A DNA stretch of 64,000 bases from assembly GCA_014773175.1 (NCBI GenBank), contig VXCM01000698.1, forward strand, positions 111,653 through 175,652. The letters are read 5' to 3'. Positions 25,265 to 41,424 of the stretch are shown in pieces. The stretch's first letter is position 1. Every line of letters starts with the position of its first letter. The notes under the pieces were generated by a model. That model searched no databases and was not told the origin of the DNA. It saw only the letters and a program-made list of their open reading frames with translations. The position numbers and the translations under genes were made by a program. The DNA is from Lucifuga dentata. Taxonomy: Eukaryota > Chordata > Actinopteri > Ophidiiformes > Bythitidae.

Positions 25265-26038
25265 AGAGCTTCAACAACTCCTATGTCTAATTCTGGGAAA
25301 AGGACAAAAACGCAAATCTAATCCTTACGCACTTTTACAGCACCTCATCATCAACGCAGGCGATCACAGAGCATGAGAGCCTGCAGCTAACTCAGAAAAT
25401 GACACACTTTGGGCACTTAAATAAATTAAAAATATTTGATAGCATAATTGAAATACATTATGAAGAGAAATCAGAAGTATCACCTGTACCCACTGATGCC
25501 AGACATTCTACAATGAGGTACTTTAAGGTCCTACGGTGTGCAAGAAATTACACTTAAAGGTGAAAGCTATGAAACAAACACAACTAAAAGATCCATCTTC
25601 ATTAACAATAATACGTAAATTTGTTGATATCAAATGACACTGTGATGTGAGAAACTATTACAGAAGTCAGTTGTGTTTAAACTGAGGGCAGCAAGTCCTT
25701 AATAAACCTCCATCATCTTTTTTATGCTTTCTTTCTGCAGTGTACACATTTTTCCCCTTTTTCCCCCAATTTGCAACTGGGAGAAAAATGTTCACGCCAC
25801 TGCTGGGAAGTGCTTTAAAAGCTATGAAACATATCGTCTTTACAGGGAAGATTAACTCATATCAAATTATTAAAATAAAATTCCAGACAGGTGAAGCATC
25901 ATATCTCTGCCATCTTTATATTACTAAGATGAGGACTACAAAGAAATGACTAAACTACAAGGCCTCGATAAGGCCTGTGCTCCATTGCACAGCTTCATAT
26001 TTACAGGAAACAAGACTGTAAAGTGTCTACTGAGGTAT

Positions 26039-29000
26039 CTAGTGGTCCAATGATTTGCCCTCCAGCACCAACTGGATCTCTTTGGCATCCAGGGTTTCAT
26101 ATCTGAGCAGGGCGTCAGCCAGCTTCTTGTGCTCCTGACTGTAAGTCTTCAAGATGTTTTTAGCTCTTTCATACGAGTCCTGGATGGAGGAGAAAGATGA
26201 AGTTAGATGAATCGGCAGATGTTATACATCATTTCATAGCACTGATATTGGTTTGGAGGGTTCTGGTCATGGAGACGCTCACCTTCAATAGAGCTCTAAC
26301 TTCCTGCTCGATGGCAGCTTGTGTCTCAGGGCTCTGCTTAGAGACGTCACCGTATGTCATGACGCCAAGCTGCAGCAAAACACAAGTTAAATCCTCAGGT
26401 TAAAGGAACAATACGCCTCATTACGCATTATTCACTGGTAGTAACTGAGCATTATGAAACTCCATCCATCTTCTAAACCCGTTTGTCCTGTTGAGGGTCA
26501 CGGGGGAGCTGGAGCCTATCCCAGCGGTCATAGGGCANTTCTAAACCCGTTTGTCCTGTTGAGGGTCACGGGGGAGCTGGAGCCTATCCCAGCGGTCATA
26601 GGGCAAGAGGCAGGGTACACCCAGGACAGTTCGCCAGTCTATCACAGGGCTGACACAGAGACAGACAAACACATTCACGCTCTCATTCACACCTACGGGC
26701 NTATCACAGGGCTGACACAGAGACAGACAAACACATTCACGCTCTCATTCACACCTACGGGCAATTTTAGAGTTCCCAATTCACCTGACATGCATGTCTT
26801 TGAAGGTGGGAGGAAGCCGGAGTACCCGGAGGGAACCCACGCGGACACGGGGAGAACATGCAAACTCCACACAGAAAGGCCCTGCCCCGGCCGGGAATCG
26901 AACCCGGGACTTCCTTGCTGTGAGGCAACAGCGCTAACCACTGCACCACCGTGCTGCCGCTATTATGAAACTCTGAGGGCTTATTTAGGAAGGTAGACAG
27001 AGCTCTTTATTGTTTTAGGTGTAACTGTATGTCATAGTAATCTGAGGGGCTGACAGCACATTTTAAAAGGCATTATTCTTAAACTCTATGCCATTAAGGC
27101 TGAACAAAACTGCAGGTTTTCTTTGTAACTAGGCTGAGCTTGGCCGCTGTTCTGTTTGATTTTAATGAAATCCTGCAAGAACTTGGACTTCGGCAGCTCG
27201 TGGCTCAGAACTAGAGAAGCAATTAGAAGCAAAGTCCACTGATAAGAATGCACGACCACGCTCAGAATTACAAACGCTATGAAGCACGAGTTTCAAACTA
27301 ACATATGATTGTACTTTATTTTGTACGAGCATTGGTGTGTACACATAAATGACCAGTGGGTGGAGTCTAGTAGGTGCAGAAGCAGCAGAATGCTTACAGC
27401 GAAGGTGGGACGGTACAGTAAAAACTCTACCAGAGCATATAACAAAGCAGAAACTGGCTTTTATCTTAGCTGATAGAGTCAGCCTTGTTTAGTCATGAGC
27501 CAGATAAATCTTACCTTGTCACTCATTCCAAACTGGGTCACCATCATTTTTGCGATTTTGGTTGCTCCATCAAAGTCACTGGATGCTCCTAAAAGGTACG
27601 ACAGGGGGAAACTGAAAGTAATGCAACCACAGCAGCATATTTTATCAAATAGATATTACAGTATTGTAATTCTGAAATCGCTACAGTTGTGTCAACAATT
27701 TTGTGAAATCATCCAATAACATAGTTTTTTTTTTTTTTTGAAACCTTGACCAAATATATACTAAAATAGACTTTACAGTATTTTCTGTAGTACTAATGTG
27801 TAACGAGCAATGCTTCAATCAACTAAAACAAGTTGAAGACCTTACCAGTAGTAATGTTGTCATCTCCAAAGATGAGCTCCTCTGCTACTCGGCCTCCCAT
27901 GCTGACATCCATCTGAGCCAGCAGCTGAGCACGCGTCTCACTCCAACGGTCATTCTCTGGAAGCAGGGACACCTACAAGACAGCAAGGAGAATATTCATT
28001 AGTTTGAGGGCAATGCTACAAAAAGTGACAGTGCTCACTTTATCACAAGCATGCAGCAAGTTAGCTCACATGGCCGAGCGTCAGTCCTCTAGGCATGATC
28101 GTGGCTTTATTGATGGGCATTGCATCTTTGGTGTAGTAGGCAACAATGGCATGGCCGGACTCATGGTAGGCTGTGATGGTCTTATTTTTCTTGTCTATTT
28201 CAACACTCCTCCGCTCTGGACCTGGAATGAAAATGGCAAAACTCAGGAATAAATTATAAACCCCCAAAACAGACCAAATGTAAATGAGGTTCTCTGTCTC
28301 ATTTCATGCTCCACTGCAGGCCGGAGCTCTTCACTGTGTTTACTCACCCATCAGGATCTTGTCCTTTGCAAACTCCAGGTCCTTCATTGTGACCATCTCT
28401 TTCTCATCCACAGCAGCCTTCAGGGCCGCCTGGTTGACTAGGTTCTCCAGCTCTGCTCCAGAGAATCCAACTGTGCCCCGAGCAATGACCTCTGCTTCCA
28501 CAGCTGCAAAACAACAGACATACACAGGAAAACAGGAAATACCTGCTTGATAAAGGTAACCAGTGTTTAAAAAAAAAAAAAAAAAAAAAAAAACACACAA
28601 TGGCATCGTTAAACCTACACCAAAAGCAAGGTTTTCTTTCAGAATTGCAGTTCAACATGCTTTGAAATTTGGCCAAGGCAATGCTGATACACCAATGTTT
28701 GTTTTATAAATCCATATAACTGAGATATCTCTATTTAAAATTCCACACATTTGTTTATTTTTTTTAATACTGAAACTTACATGTGTCCACTTTGATCTTG
28801 GACAGGTACCAGTTGAGAATTTCAGTGCGTCCTTTCACATCAGGCCGAGGCACTGTTACCTGCATGTCGAACCTGCCCGGCCTCACCAGAGCGCTGGAAT
28901 AAAAAGCAGAAGCAATTCAGACTTAGACTTCAGACTAAGATATACTATTCAATTCTGTTGAATAACAAGAAAAAACTATAAACTTAGGTTTGAAAAGGCT

Positions 29001-32000
29001 CGTTTCTTGTCTCTTCCTCAGCAGCGACACTATGCCATAATGTAGAATGGTGAGTTTTGTAGAACTTTTAGGTATATTTTAAAATAACACAAATGTAAAC
29101 ATACTTATCCAAAGCCTCAGCAAAGTTTGTAGCACCAATAACAATAACTCCTTCATTGGGTTTAAACCTGTAAAATAAGAAGAGCAGGTTATGGACTTGC
29201 ATCATATTCACACTATGCAGGTTACAAATAAGTTTTCTAGGAAAATAAAAGGCAGCTCACCCATCCATTTCAGCCAGCAGCTGGTTGATGGTTTGTCTGG
29301 AATAAGGATGCATAGGAGACTCAATTCTCTTTCCACCAACACTGTCCAACTCATCAATAAAGATTACACAGGGAGCGTTGACTTTTGCCTCTTCTGCAAA
29401 CCACAAAAAAAAGAGATTGTAGTTAAGCAGACGTATTTTTGGCTGGATTCCTTTCAGTATAAAACAACAACAAGTGGAATTTTACAAGCAAACAACAAAT
29501 CTGGTACTGATCTTAGGCCAACTACACATGTTCGAACACGCGGCCAGCTTACTGAAGAGATTCCTGATGCGGCTCGCACCAACACCCACAAACATCTCAT
29601 CAAACTCTGATCCGGAGGCGTAGTAGAAAGGCACGTCAGCCTCTCCAGCAACAGCTCGTGCTAAGAGAGTCTTTCCTGTGCCTGGTGGACCAATGAGGAG
29701 GATCCCTGAGAGGATAACAAAGAAATGAAATTAGGTTAAAATGACAGCGAAAAACAAAAAAAAAAACAAAAAAAAAAAAAAAAACAGCATTAATCTATTT
29801 GTTGAATATTTTGCAGAGTAAAGTTAAAGGACCATACCACCCATTTTGCATGTTTGAGCTAAATATATTCAAATTTCACACACATAAGGTTACTGACAAT
29901 CATTTCCCAAACCATACTACTGGAACGGTGTGTTACAAATGTTTTTCCTACCTTCCAGACTGCCACTGATTTCAATTCATTCTGTTATGCTATTAAAATC
30001 AAGTTGGGATAGGTAATCCATCATTGTGAACAACACGTATATTCAGGGTTTTTTTTTTTTTTTTTTNGAGTGAATGTATATCTCCACCGGGGAATATAGT
30101 CCCAAAAGAAGACCTGCATTTATCAAAAAATTTAAATGATCATGACTTCATAATTTTGCGTAACTATTAGCAGGCGAAACATCGATTTTTATGGTGGATG
30201 TATCACTTGAATATTTGATTTTGAAAGATTAAGAGATTTTGCAAAATATTAGGAAAGCTGAAACACGGTTTTATCCTTTGGGAAATGGTTGTCAGTAGCA
30301 TCATACACATGAAAACTGAATATATTAGGCTCACATGTGCAAAATTGTGGTATGGTCCTTTAAGCCATTTTCATGGACAGCAAAACAAGAAGTGAAGAAA
30401 ATAACCTTTAGGCAGTTTTCCACCCAGAACAGTGAACTTCTGTGGGTTCTTGAGAAACTCGACGACATCTTGTAATTCATTCTTTGCCTCTTCCACTCCT
30501 TTAACATGCTCAAATGTCACATTCTTCATCTGGATGGGGTCTACTGCCGAGTCAAGACCAGATGTGGTGCGAAACCTCACTGTGAAATCCCAGAAACAAC
30601 ACAATCAGCATAACAATACTAGGAGAAAAACATCCCAATTCCATACAATGTCTCATAATTAAAGAACTGTTGAATCCAACATGCAAACAAATATAGATTT
30701 CTAAACATAAGTAATCAAATACAGTCCCAGTACATGGCATGAATAATTGATATATTTGAGTAGTAAGCAGCTGAGTAATCATTAAACTCTATATGCACAC
30801 CACATAAGAAATCTCAGATTTTATTGACCCAGATCCATTAGCCTAATTGTACATGTGTAAAACATTGCATACTTAACTTAAATGAAATGCATATCCACAG
30901 AGACACTAACAAGCTTTGTTTCTGTTTGGAGTGTGCATGTAGGGTTACGAGTTGGTTTTCAAGCAAAGGAATTAAGGAAAACTGAAACAAACCAGCATCA
31001 GAAAAGGAGCCTTTACCCGAGAGAAAAGGGGTTCTCGACAGGCCGTAGATGCCAACAAGAAGCAGCACCAGCAGGATCAGCCTGGTTCTCCTCAATGAGT
31101 CTAACAACACAGAGCAGAGGCAAAGGTTAGCTCCGAGTGCTTTCAATCACTAGATCTTTCTATAATGAATAAACTATGCATAATGGCTGCAATTATGTCT
31201 GTAAGCCACAAATTAAGCCACAAATCTGATGACTTTATATGAATAGCATAGTGCCTGGGGACTGAGTAAATGAAAGACGTGCCTTGTGTTCTCTTAGTGA
31301 AGGCCTGGGACCTCATGAAGCCCTCAGTGAAACCCGTCTTGAAAGCATCCTGCTGGTGATCTGGAAGGTTCTTTTGTTTCAGTAGCTGGTCCACTGACTG
31401 AGCCTCTGAGCCTCTTTCCCTCAGCAGAAGCCCCTGTGAGCGAAACAAAAAACAGTGAGCTTCACAATTCAACAAATTTCACTACTTTTCTCATCCAAAT
31501 TCACTTTTGAAATACAAAATACCCTCCAAATAATGTCTTCAATCCTCCCACACTTATATACTTATGCAGTTGCACATCTAAGTTAGAAGCTTGATCCTTG
31601 AACAGACTACAAAATAAAATTCAGACCTTCATGAAGGTTGGAGTGTAAGGCTCTGACTCCACTGGACCATCATAACCAGACTCCATTCTTCTAGTCTTTG
31701 ACCTAAGTGTCTTGAAACCCCGACACTGAACCCATACTATAAAAGGAGAAACACACAGGAGAGAAAATATGAAAACACTAATCATAATTTACACACACAA
31801 ATAACTTAACTACAGTAATTTAGTTTCAGTTTCTTACCTGGCAGGAAGTGTAGATCTGAGCAAACTTCTTTTAGAGGACTGTGGTATTGTCTGTGGAATA
31901 TTGGTGAGCCAAAAACCCCCAATCTTCTGTGAGAAAATCCTGTGAGATAAATTGACATACTTAAATGGACAAATAAAAATGCTTAGGGTCTGTTTACATA

Positions 32001-33529
32001 TCTACATCACTGTGCAGCAGCTTTTCATGATAAATACTCTTAACAAATGTTTCAAATTAGTTTTCTTTCATGCCAAAATTAGAATAATATTTAGATCTAT
32101 GTTGACAGTAGCTTTAAATAATGTTGGCTTTGGGCATTTTCTTCAAAAATAATGAAGCCAAATAACATTTCAGCTAATGTGACTAAATTTCTCACCATGC
32201 TTGTTGTGAAAGAAGCTGTCTGCAGAAACATGACTTGTCTTCCATATAGAAATAGCAGCAGGCGGCTCATCTGGTCCCAGCGTAGGCAGTAACCTGCTAA
32301 CAAGCTCATCCAGCTGACTCACCCTGACCTCTGACAGGCCCAAGTCCCTCAGGCTCACACTGGGCTATGAAGATAGCGAGCAGTGATAATAGTTATGACA
32401 ATAATAATTCAGGGGTATTCACTGTGAAAATCTATATTTTGTCTGATCTCAATAACCAAAGCAAGACATAAAATTCCGCATTGATATACAGTACCACCAA
32501 AACAATGGCAAGCCACAAACATCGCAATAGCACTTGTGATCCAATCCAATTAAAACAAACTATTAAAATCAATCATGTATCCATGCTGTCCATCTCACCT
32601 CTTTGAGATAGGAACTGTGTTCTGGGCTGAAGTCCTTGTGGAGGCTCTGGACTGAAGCTGAGGCTGAGCTCTTCAAAGAGTGGAGGGTGTTGATGTGGCT
32701 AAGGGGCATCTAGAAGGATGGAGGATGAAAAAAATGTATTAATGAAGTCACACAATCTTAATCTGTATTTACAAAAAGCTTTTATAGATGTACAGTATAT
32801 AGATATTCCCAATTCACTGTTTGTTGCAGAACTTGGCATTGTATACAGTATTTGCACTATCTTGTGTGTTTGACACGGCTGCTGTAACAAAGCAATTTCC
32901 AACTAGTATTTGTAGTGAACTATCTATAAAAATAAAAAATGTAATTACTGTTTTAATTCACAACTGTCATATTGTTTTATGTATACAATTACTTCTGTCT
33001 CGTGTAATTTATCTGAATATCTTCCACACATTTCTGTCACTGTTACTGAGTTGGACAGCAGCAGCGGCTACAGTCAACACCGTCAATTTTATGCGGGTTA
33101 TGTAACTATAAACTCGGTCACATTAGCACACAGAAATAGATGAAGTTAGCACCCTTCCATTTACTTCCAAGCAAAGTCGATTTGAACACATATTATAAAG
33201 CCACGATTTAAACGGATGTCTCGAGTATTCCGTGCTAGCGTGTTAAGCTAACGTGACGTCAAGAGCGGATGTCAGCTATCGAACTTTAGCTCTAATGCTA
33301 ACGTTAGCCTAGCAATTTGCCACTTAAGTAGCATTTAACAGATGGCATAACAGAACTTTAACAGTGATGAGAGGAACCTTCTAGTACTTCCAGATCAGTC
33401 AGTCAGTTTGACATGTTCACTGTCAAACATTTAAGTCAGTACAGCAGACGTTAGCTAGCAAAATAAATAAATAAATCTAGTTTTCAGTCGACTTACCTGC
33501 TGTTGAAACGAGGTCGTCAAGGAAAACAT
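26039..33529 (-). CDS. yme1l1: ATP-dependent mitochondrial zinc metalloprotease YME1L1 (i-AAA), complete
   Basis: Inner-membrane i-AAA protease that faces the intermembrane space and processes OPA1 and lipid-transfer proteins. Coding exons in order: 33497-33529, 32599-32709, 32196-32364, 31838-31939, 31627-31736, 31283-31433, 31017-31100, 30406-30579, 29553-29705, 29261-29393, 29105-29167, 28781-28893, 28348-28503, 28070-28221, 27846-27972, 27515-27588, 26283-26369, 26039-26179. Phases agree throughout, giving 710 aa (human shorter isoform 716). The start [11 protein letters not shown] mirrors human MFSLSSTVQPQ. One membrane segment lies at ~232-247 ([15 protein letters not shown]). Walker A GPPGTGKT is at 317-324, Walker B IFIDELD at ~373-379, the SRH follows, and the zinc site HESGH is at 537-541. 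Intron 6 has a GC donor (CAAG|GCACGT). Introns hold a SINE and a MITE. Confidence 0.96.
26471..26605. repeat. Perfect 67-bp duplication around a single N (assembly artefact)
   Basis: 26471-26537 equals 26539-26605, with N at 26538. It creates a false repeated open frame. Confidence 0.85.
26640..26762. repeat. Perfect 61-bp duplication around a single N (assembly artefact)
   Basis: 26640-26700 equals 26702-26762, with N at 26701. Confidence 0.85.
29824..30363 (+). mobile_element. MITE-like TTAA element, copy 5, in yme1l1 intron 8
   Basis: TTAA-bounded copy in the same orientation as copy 2, with TTAAAGGACCATACC at the left and GGTATGGTCCTTTAA at the right. An N at 30067 after a T-run stands where other copies have about 40 bp more, so the internal sequence is incomplete here. 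Confidence 0.85.
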
Positions 33530-34381
33530 GATTACTCTGTGACCAAAATAAAGATTTGGATGGTAGATATATGAGGATAGATCCTGTAGATAATGTGAAT
33601 AAACGAGCCCTCCGCGAGCAATGTCCTTTTGTTTTCCTTGTTACGCACAACTTACAGCAGCTTAGGTAAGCTAGCACCGAAAGGATTCTTCGGAATGTGA
33701 GGTCAAAGGGACTACAAAATGACGTGTGGACAATTCCTACCGGGTAGAAGTGTGTCATCGCTTTTTCTCCCCATGTTTCTTCAACTTGAGATGCCTATTT
33801 TGATGCCTGTTCAACAGTTTTTTTTAACGTTTGTTTCGTCATTGTGACGTTCAATAAAGTTAGCTGGTAAAGGTTAGCCATTTTGCTAAATAAAAAACAC
33901 AGTGCATCACCACATCGCTTCTAGAAACCCAAATTAAAATGTGTAACTTTTTAAACAATATCAAAATAGCCAAATAAATTTTTATTCGCATTTCCAATGA
34001 AGTGCTTTGAATCATTTTTTTATGATTCCTAACTGACATTGGTTTACCAGTATTTTCCGTACCTGTTGCTTACTGCCTGATTAAAACGTGTCAAATAAAA
34101 ATACCATTCCAATACCTCCACTATTTTCAGTATTTTCATGAAAACCATTAATAGTCCTAAATTCCTGATTTCACACCACATTAAGAAAATGTCTGTCACT
34201 GAAGGTGACCTTTTCACTCAGGCAGCTACTTGTGTACCTAAACGAACATAACAGGACCCCGTGATAGACCAGCGCTGCAATTCAAAATTTCAAAACAAAC
34301 CTGAGGTTGATGTGTTAGCATGCTAATGTTTACGTTGGGCAACTAGTTGTTTTTATTCAACTGTTTGAAACCTATATTGAA
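33530..34381. promoter_or_regulatory. Divergent yme1l1/mastl promoter region
   Basis: About 850 bp between the divergent start codons. A consensus CRE palindrome TGACGTCA lies at 33254-33261, just inside yme1l1 intron 1. A TTTGAA element (34364-34369), which resembles the CHR of G2/M genes, lies 13 bp before the mastl ATG; this would suit a mitotic kinase but the motif is short. No TATA box stands out. Confidence 0.45.
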
Positions 34382-38996
<4,615 letters not shown>

Positions 38997-40256
38997 ACTT
39001 ACAAAGTGCAACATAAACATTATTGGGATATTTCCCTTTAGAAGTGTTTTATTGTAGCAGCAGGCAATACATTTTTATGCCTTGGTGAAATAGGAAAGGT
39101 GTCTATGGCCATGCTTTCATTGCAAAAATCACCAGAAATCAGATCAATTATACAAACATAGTAATACAGATCTTGAGTTGTGACTTTTAAAAAAGTTTTA
39201 CTCATGCAATCATAAGTCAGAAAAGACAAAAAAAGCTTAGGGTCATGAGTATTAATGCTAGCAAGTATATTCTGTTCATATTGCAATTAAATCTTAGTTG
39301 TTATATAGGTATATCTCTAATTAGGTTCGTTTACAAACAAAAAAATATTTGCTACTGCTTTACCAAATTGAATAGGTCTTGAGTTATGTGATGTTATGGA
39401 GTTATATTTATCAGACACAAAATAACTATGTATGTTTATGCAAATGTGGCACTTACTGCCTCTTATTACCTTTTCTTGTTGATATTCTCTATTTTTGCTG
39501 TTTGCTTGTTCGTCATTGTAGTATTCTGCTGTTAGCAGACTGGGTGGGCAGGCCCCATGAATTTCTGTTTAGGGTACAACACTTAAAGATACAATACTGT
39601 GCTAATATATTCATAAATGATGTATTTTATATGTAAATTTTGTTAATGTTTACATTATGGTTTTAAGGCAAGAACAGTCACTTTGTATTCTAATAGAACT
39701 GTTATGGTGCTTTTAAGATCTTGCTTTTTTCCTACACTACTTGTTATTTTAGATTAATGTACTAGGCTTCTATTGCTACTTGAGATTTTATCTTGTTCAT
39801 GCTAAGAAAAAATGCAAATAAAATCTTTAACATTATGCATTCAACATCCTATTCCTGTATGTAAACTAAACCAATCACCAAATATCAAAGTTCAAAGAGT
39901 GATCTGTGCAAAATGCTTTATGAAAATAATTTTTTTTTTTGATGTTGTAAGTAACTTTATTAACCTTTACTGTTCAAATTTTATTTTCTTACCTTATATT
40001 TACTGTTAGGGTCACATTTGATAATGTTTATTGTCCAACTGTAAAATAACCTGCCTCGGTACCCTTTTTATTTTATTTTCAAAATCCTTCAAGTGGAAAG
40101 TGTGACACAGATTTTCATGTTCTTATTTTCATTGAAGAGTCTGTTTTAAAACCTTTGTCATACTTTCAAAATCCACATCCTATCATACTATCACTCTTGC
40201 TGCAGCAGCACCACTGTGAAAAACTATTTTAAAGGTGGTTTGGGGTTGTTACTTGC

Positions 40257-40350
40257 CTCTTCCTGGCTGAACTGATCCACTCAGTCACAGTAGACTTCAC
40301 TGCCTGAGTCACAGACCAGATGACTGGGACAGACACATCGACGCTGGGAT
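40257..40350 (-). pseudogene. Relic of acbd5 exon 7 (frameshifted)
   Basis: On the minus strand 94 bp match the intact acbd5 exon 7 (21100-21194, 95 bp) at about 83% by eye. It keeps the preceding acceptor TTAG, the start ATCCCAG, the core CAGTGAAGTCTACTGTGACT and the same unusual GC donor (GAG|GCAAGT). One base is deleted near position 21 of the exon and a TGA follows the residues SEVYCD, so it cannot be translated as in acbd5. The flanking splice sites show that this is a genomic duplicate, not a retrocopy. It lies tail-to-tail with mastl, which is where and how tetrapods carry ACBD5. Confidence 0.85.
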
Positions 40351-40650
40351 CTAAGGTTGGTGAAAAAGGCAAATAAGAGGGAACAAAGCAGATTAGACTT
40401 CCTCTTATATGTTGTTCAAAGATTTCTCTGTTCCAGTCTGTAGTTAAGTGAAAATCAAATTTCTGTGTGAAATCTTGGTCACACATAAAAAGCAATCAAA
40501 TCACTGCCAGACTACCTTTAAAATAAAAAGCTTAAAAAATAATATATACTGTGTACATAATCATTCCACAATCAAATCACACATCTCTTCATATAAAATC
40601 AACTAAACCTCTGAATTTAGTTTTTATTTTGCAAAGTGTGTGCAAATGCT

Positions 40651-40683
40651 CTTTTTTTTTTTTTTTNTTTTTTTTTTTTTTTT
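40651..40683. repeat. Poly-T tract with single N
   Basis: T homopolymer with an N at 40667, between the acbd5 relic and PKS-A. Confidence 0.9.
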
Positions 40684-41239
40684 GAGAGAATAACTTAACC
40701 ATATAAACGTCCATTTGTTTTCTTAGTGTAAATGATGCTATTGTCTTATAGACAGGAAAGCAATGATCAAAATGAAGGAGTTGGAGCGTGTCTCATGGGT
40801 GAACACACACAATGAATAGGTCTGCCCTGCAGCAGAGCATCACATGAAACAGATACACAGTCTAGTTAAAAGCCATTCAGCACAGGAAGAGTGTTGGGTG
40901 ACTGAATTTGTTTCTGGATTTGGCAGGTCTCATTTCATATTACTTTAATTCTAAATTGAGCGAAAACAGGAGTAAAAGGGGTTAGATTTGTGCTCCTGTT
41001 TTTCTCAAATTTACATCGTGTTTTACAGTACAGTTCTTGAACTATTAACACTGGCAGATGTCAATGTATGTTCTCATCGACCTGAAAAACAGAACAAGAG
41101 CTTATTTTACTGCTGCCGTTAATTATCTTAACCTACAATTAGTGTACCTAATTACAGATGAAAACAGTCCAGCAAAGATACAACAGGCCAGTCTATTGTT
41201 TAGCTCTGTGGTTCCTTAGCATCGAAGCATTGCAGTGTT

Positions 41240-41245
41240 TATAAA
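41240..41245 (+). promoter_or_regulatory. Candidate TATA box of PKS-A
   Basis: TATAAAGGG lies about 185 bp upstream of the PKS-A start codon in an otherwise ordinary spacer. PKS-B has a similar TATAAAGG upstream of its start. Confidence 0.45.
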
Positions 41246-41424
41246 GGGTGGAGGAGGTACGGCTGCACTAGTTCTGACCAAAGACAGCAACCAGGACTAA
41301 GCATAAAGGTCCATCATGGAGAGGCTTGAATTGGACAATATTAATTTGGGGAATTATAATAAAGCAACAACCAGGTTTTCCTAAATGTCGAAGTAGAGTA
41401 TAAGGAGCTTGGCTCAAAGGAATA

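Larger units (their letters stand above)
26451..26973 (-). mobile_element. tRNA-headed SINE with L2-like tail in yme1l1 intron 16
   Basis: On the minus strand the element starts with a tRNA-like head: an A-box region (TGGTGCAGTGG, 26938-26948) and a B box (GGTTCGATTCC, 26894-26904). The body is of the kind widespread in fish, with GGGAGGAAGCC-type sequence, ending in a GGATGGA-type tail. It is flanked by a perfect 12-bp target duplication, ATTATGAAACTC, at 26451-26462 and 26962-26973. The true length is about 370 bp, because 67 bp and 61 bp inside it are duplicated around single Ns (26538 and 26701) by the assembly. Confidence 0.88.
38997..41239. other. mastl 3' UTR and spacer before PKS-A
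   Basis: The probable mastl polyadenylation signal is AATAAA at 39817-39822. The spacer then contains the acbd5 relic exon (40257-40350, minus), a poly-T tract with N at 40667, and otherwise unassigned A/T-rich sequence. I looked for further acbd5-like exons on the minus strand and saw none. Confidence 0.6.

Noticed and set aside
26880..26960. Possible tRNA gene (A and B box with GGTTCGATTCC)
   Set aside because: It is the tRNA-like head of a SINE, embedded between a 12-bp target duplication and followed by an L2-like body; it does not form a complete cloverleaf end.
26454..26996. 180-aa plus-strand open frame
   Set aside because: It translates the SINE plus two artificial assembly duplications.
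28004..28252. Plus-strand open frames across yme1l1 exons
   Set aside because: Antisense shadows of the HESGH protease exon, whose minus-strand reading matches YME1L1 residue by residue.
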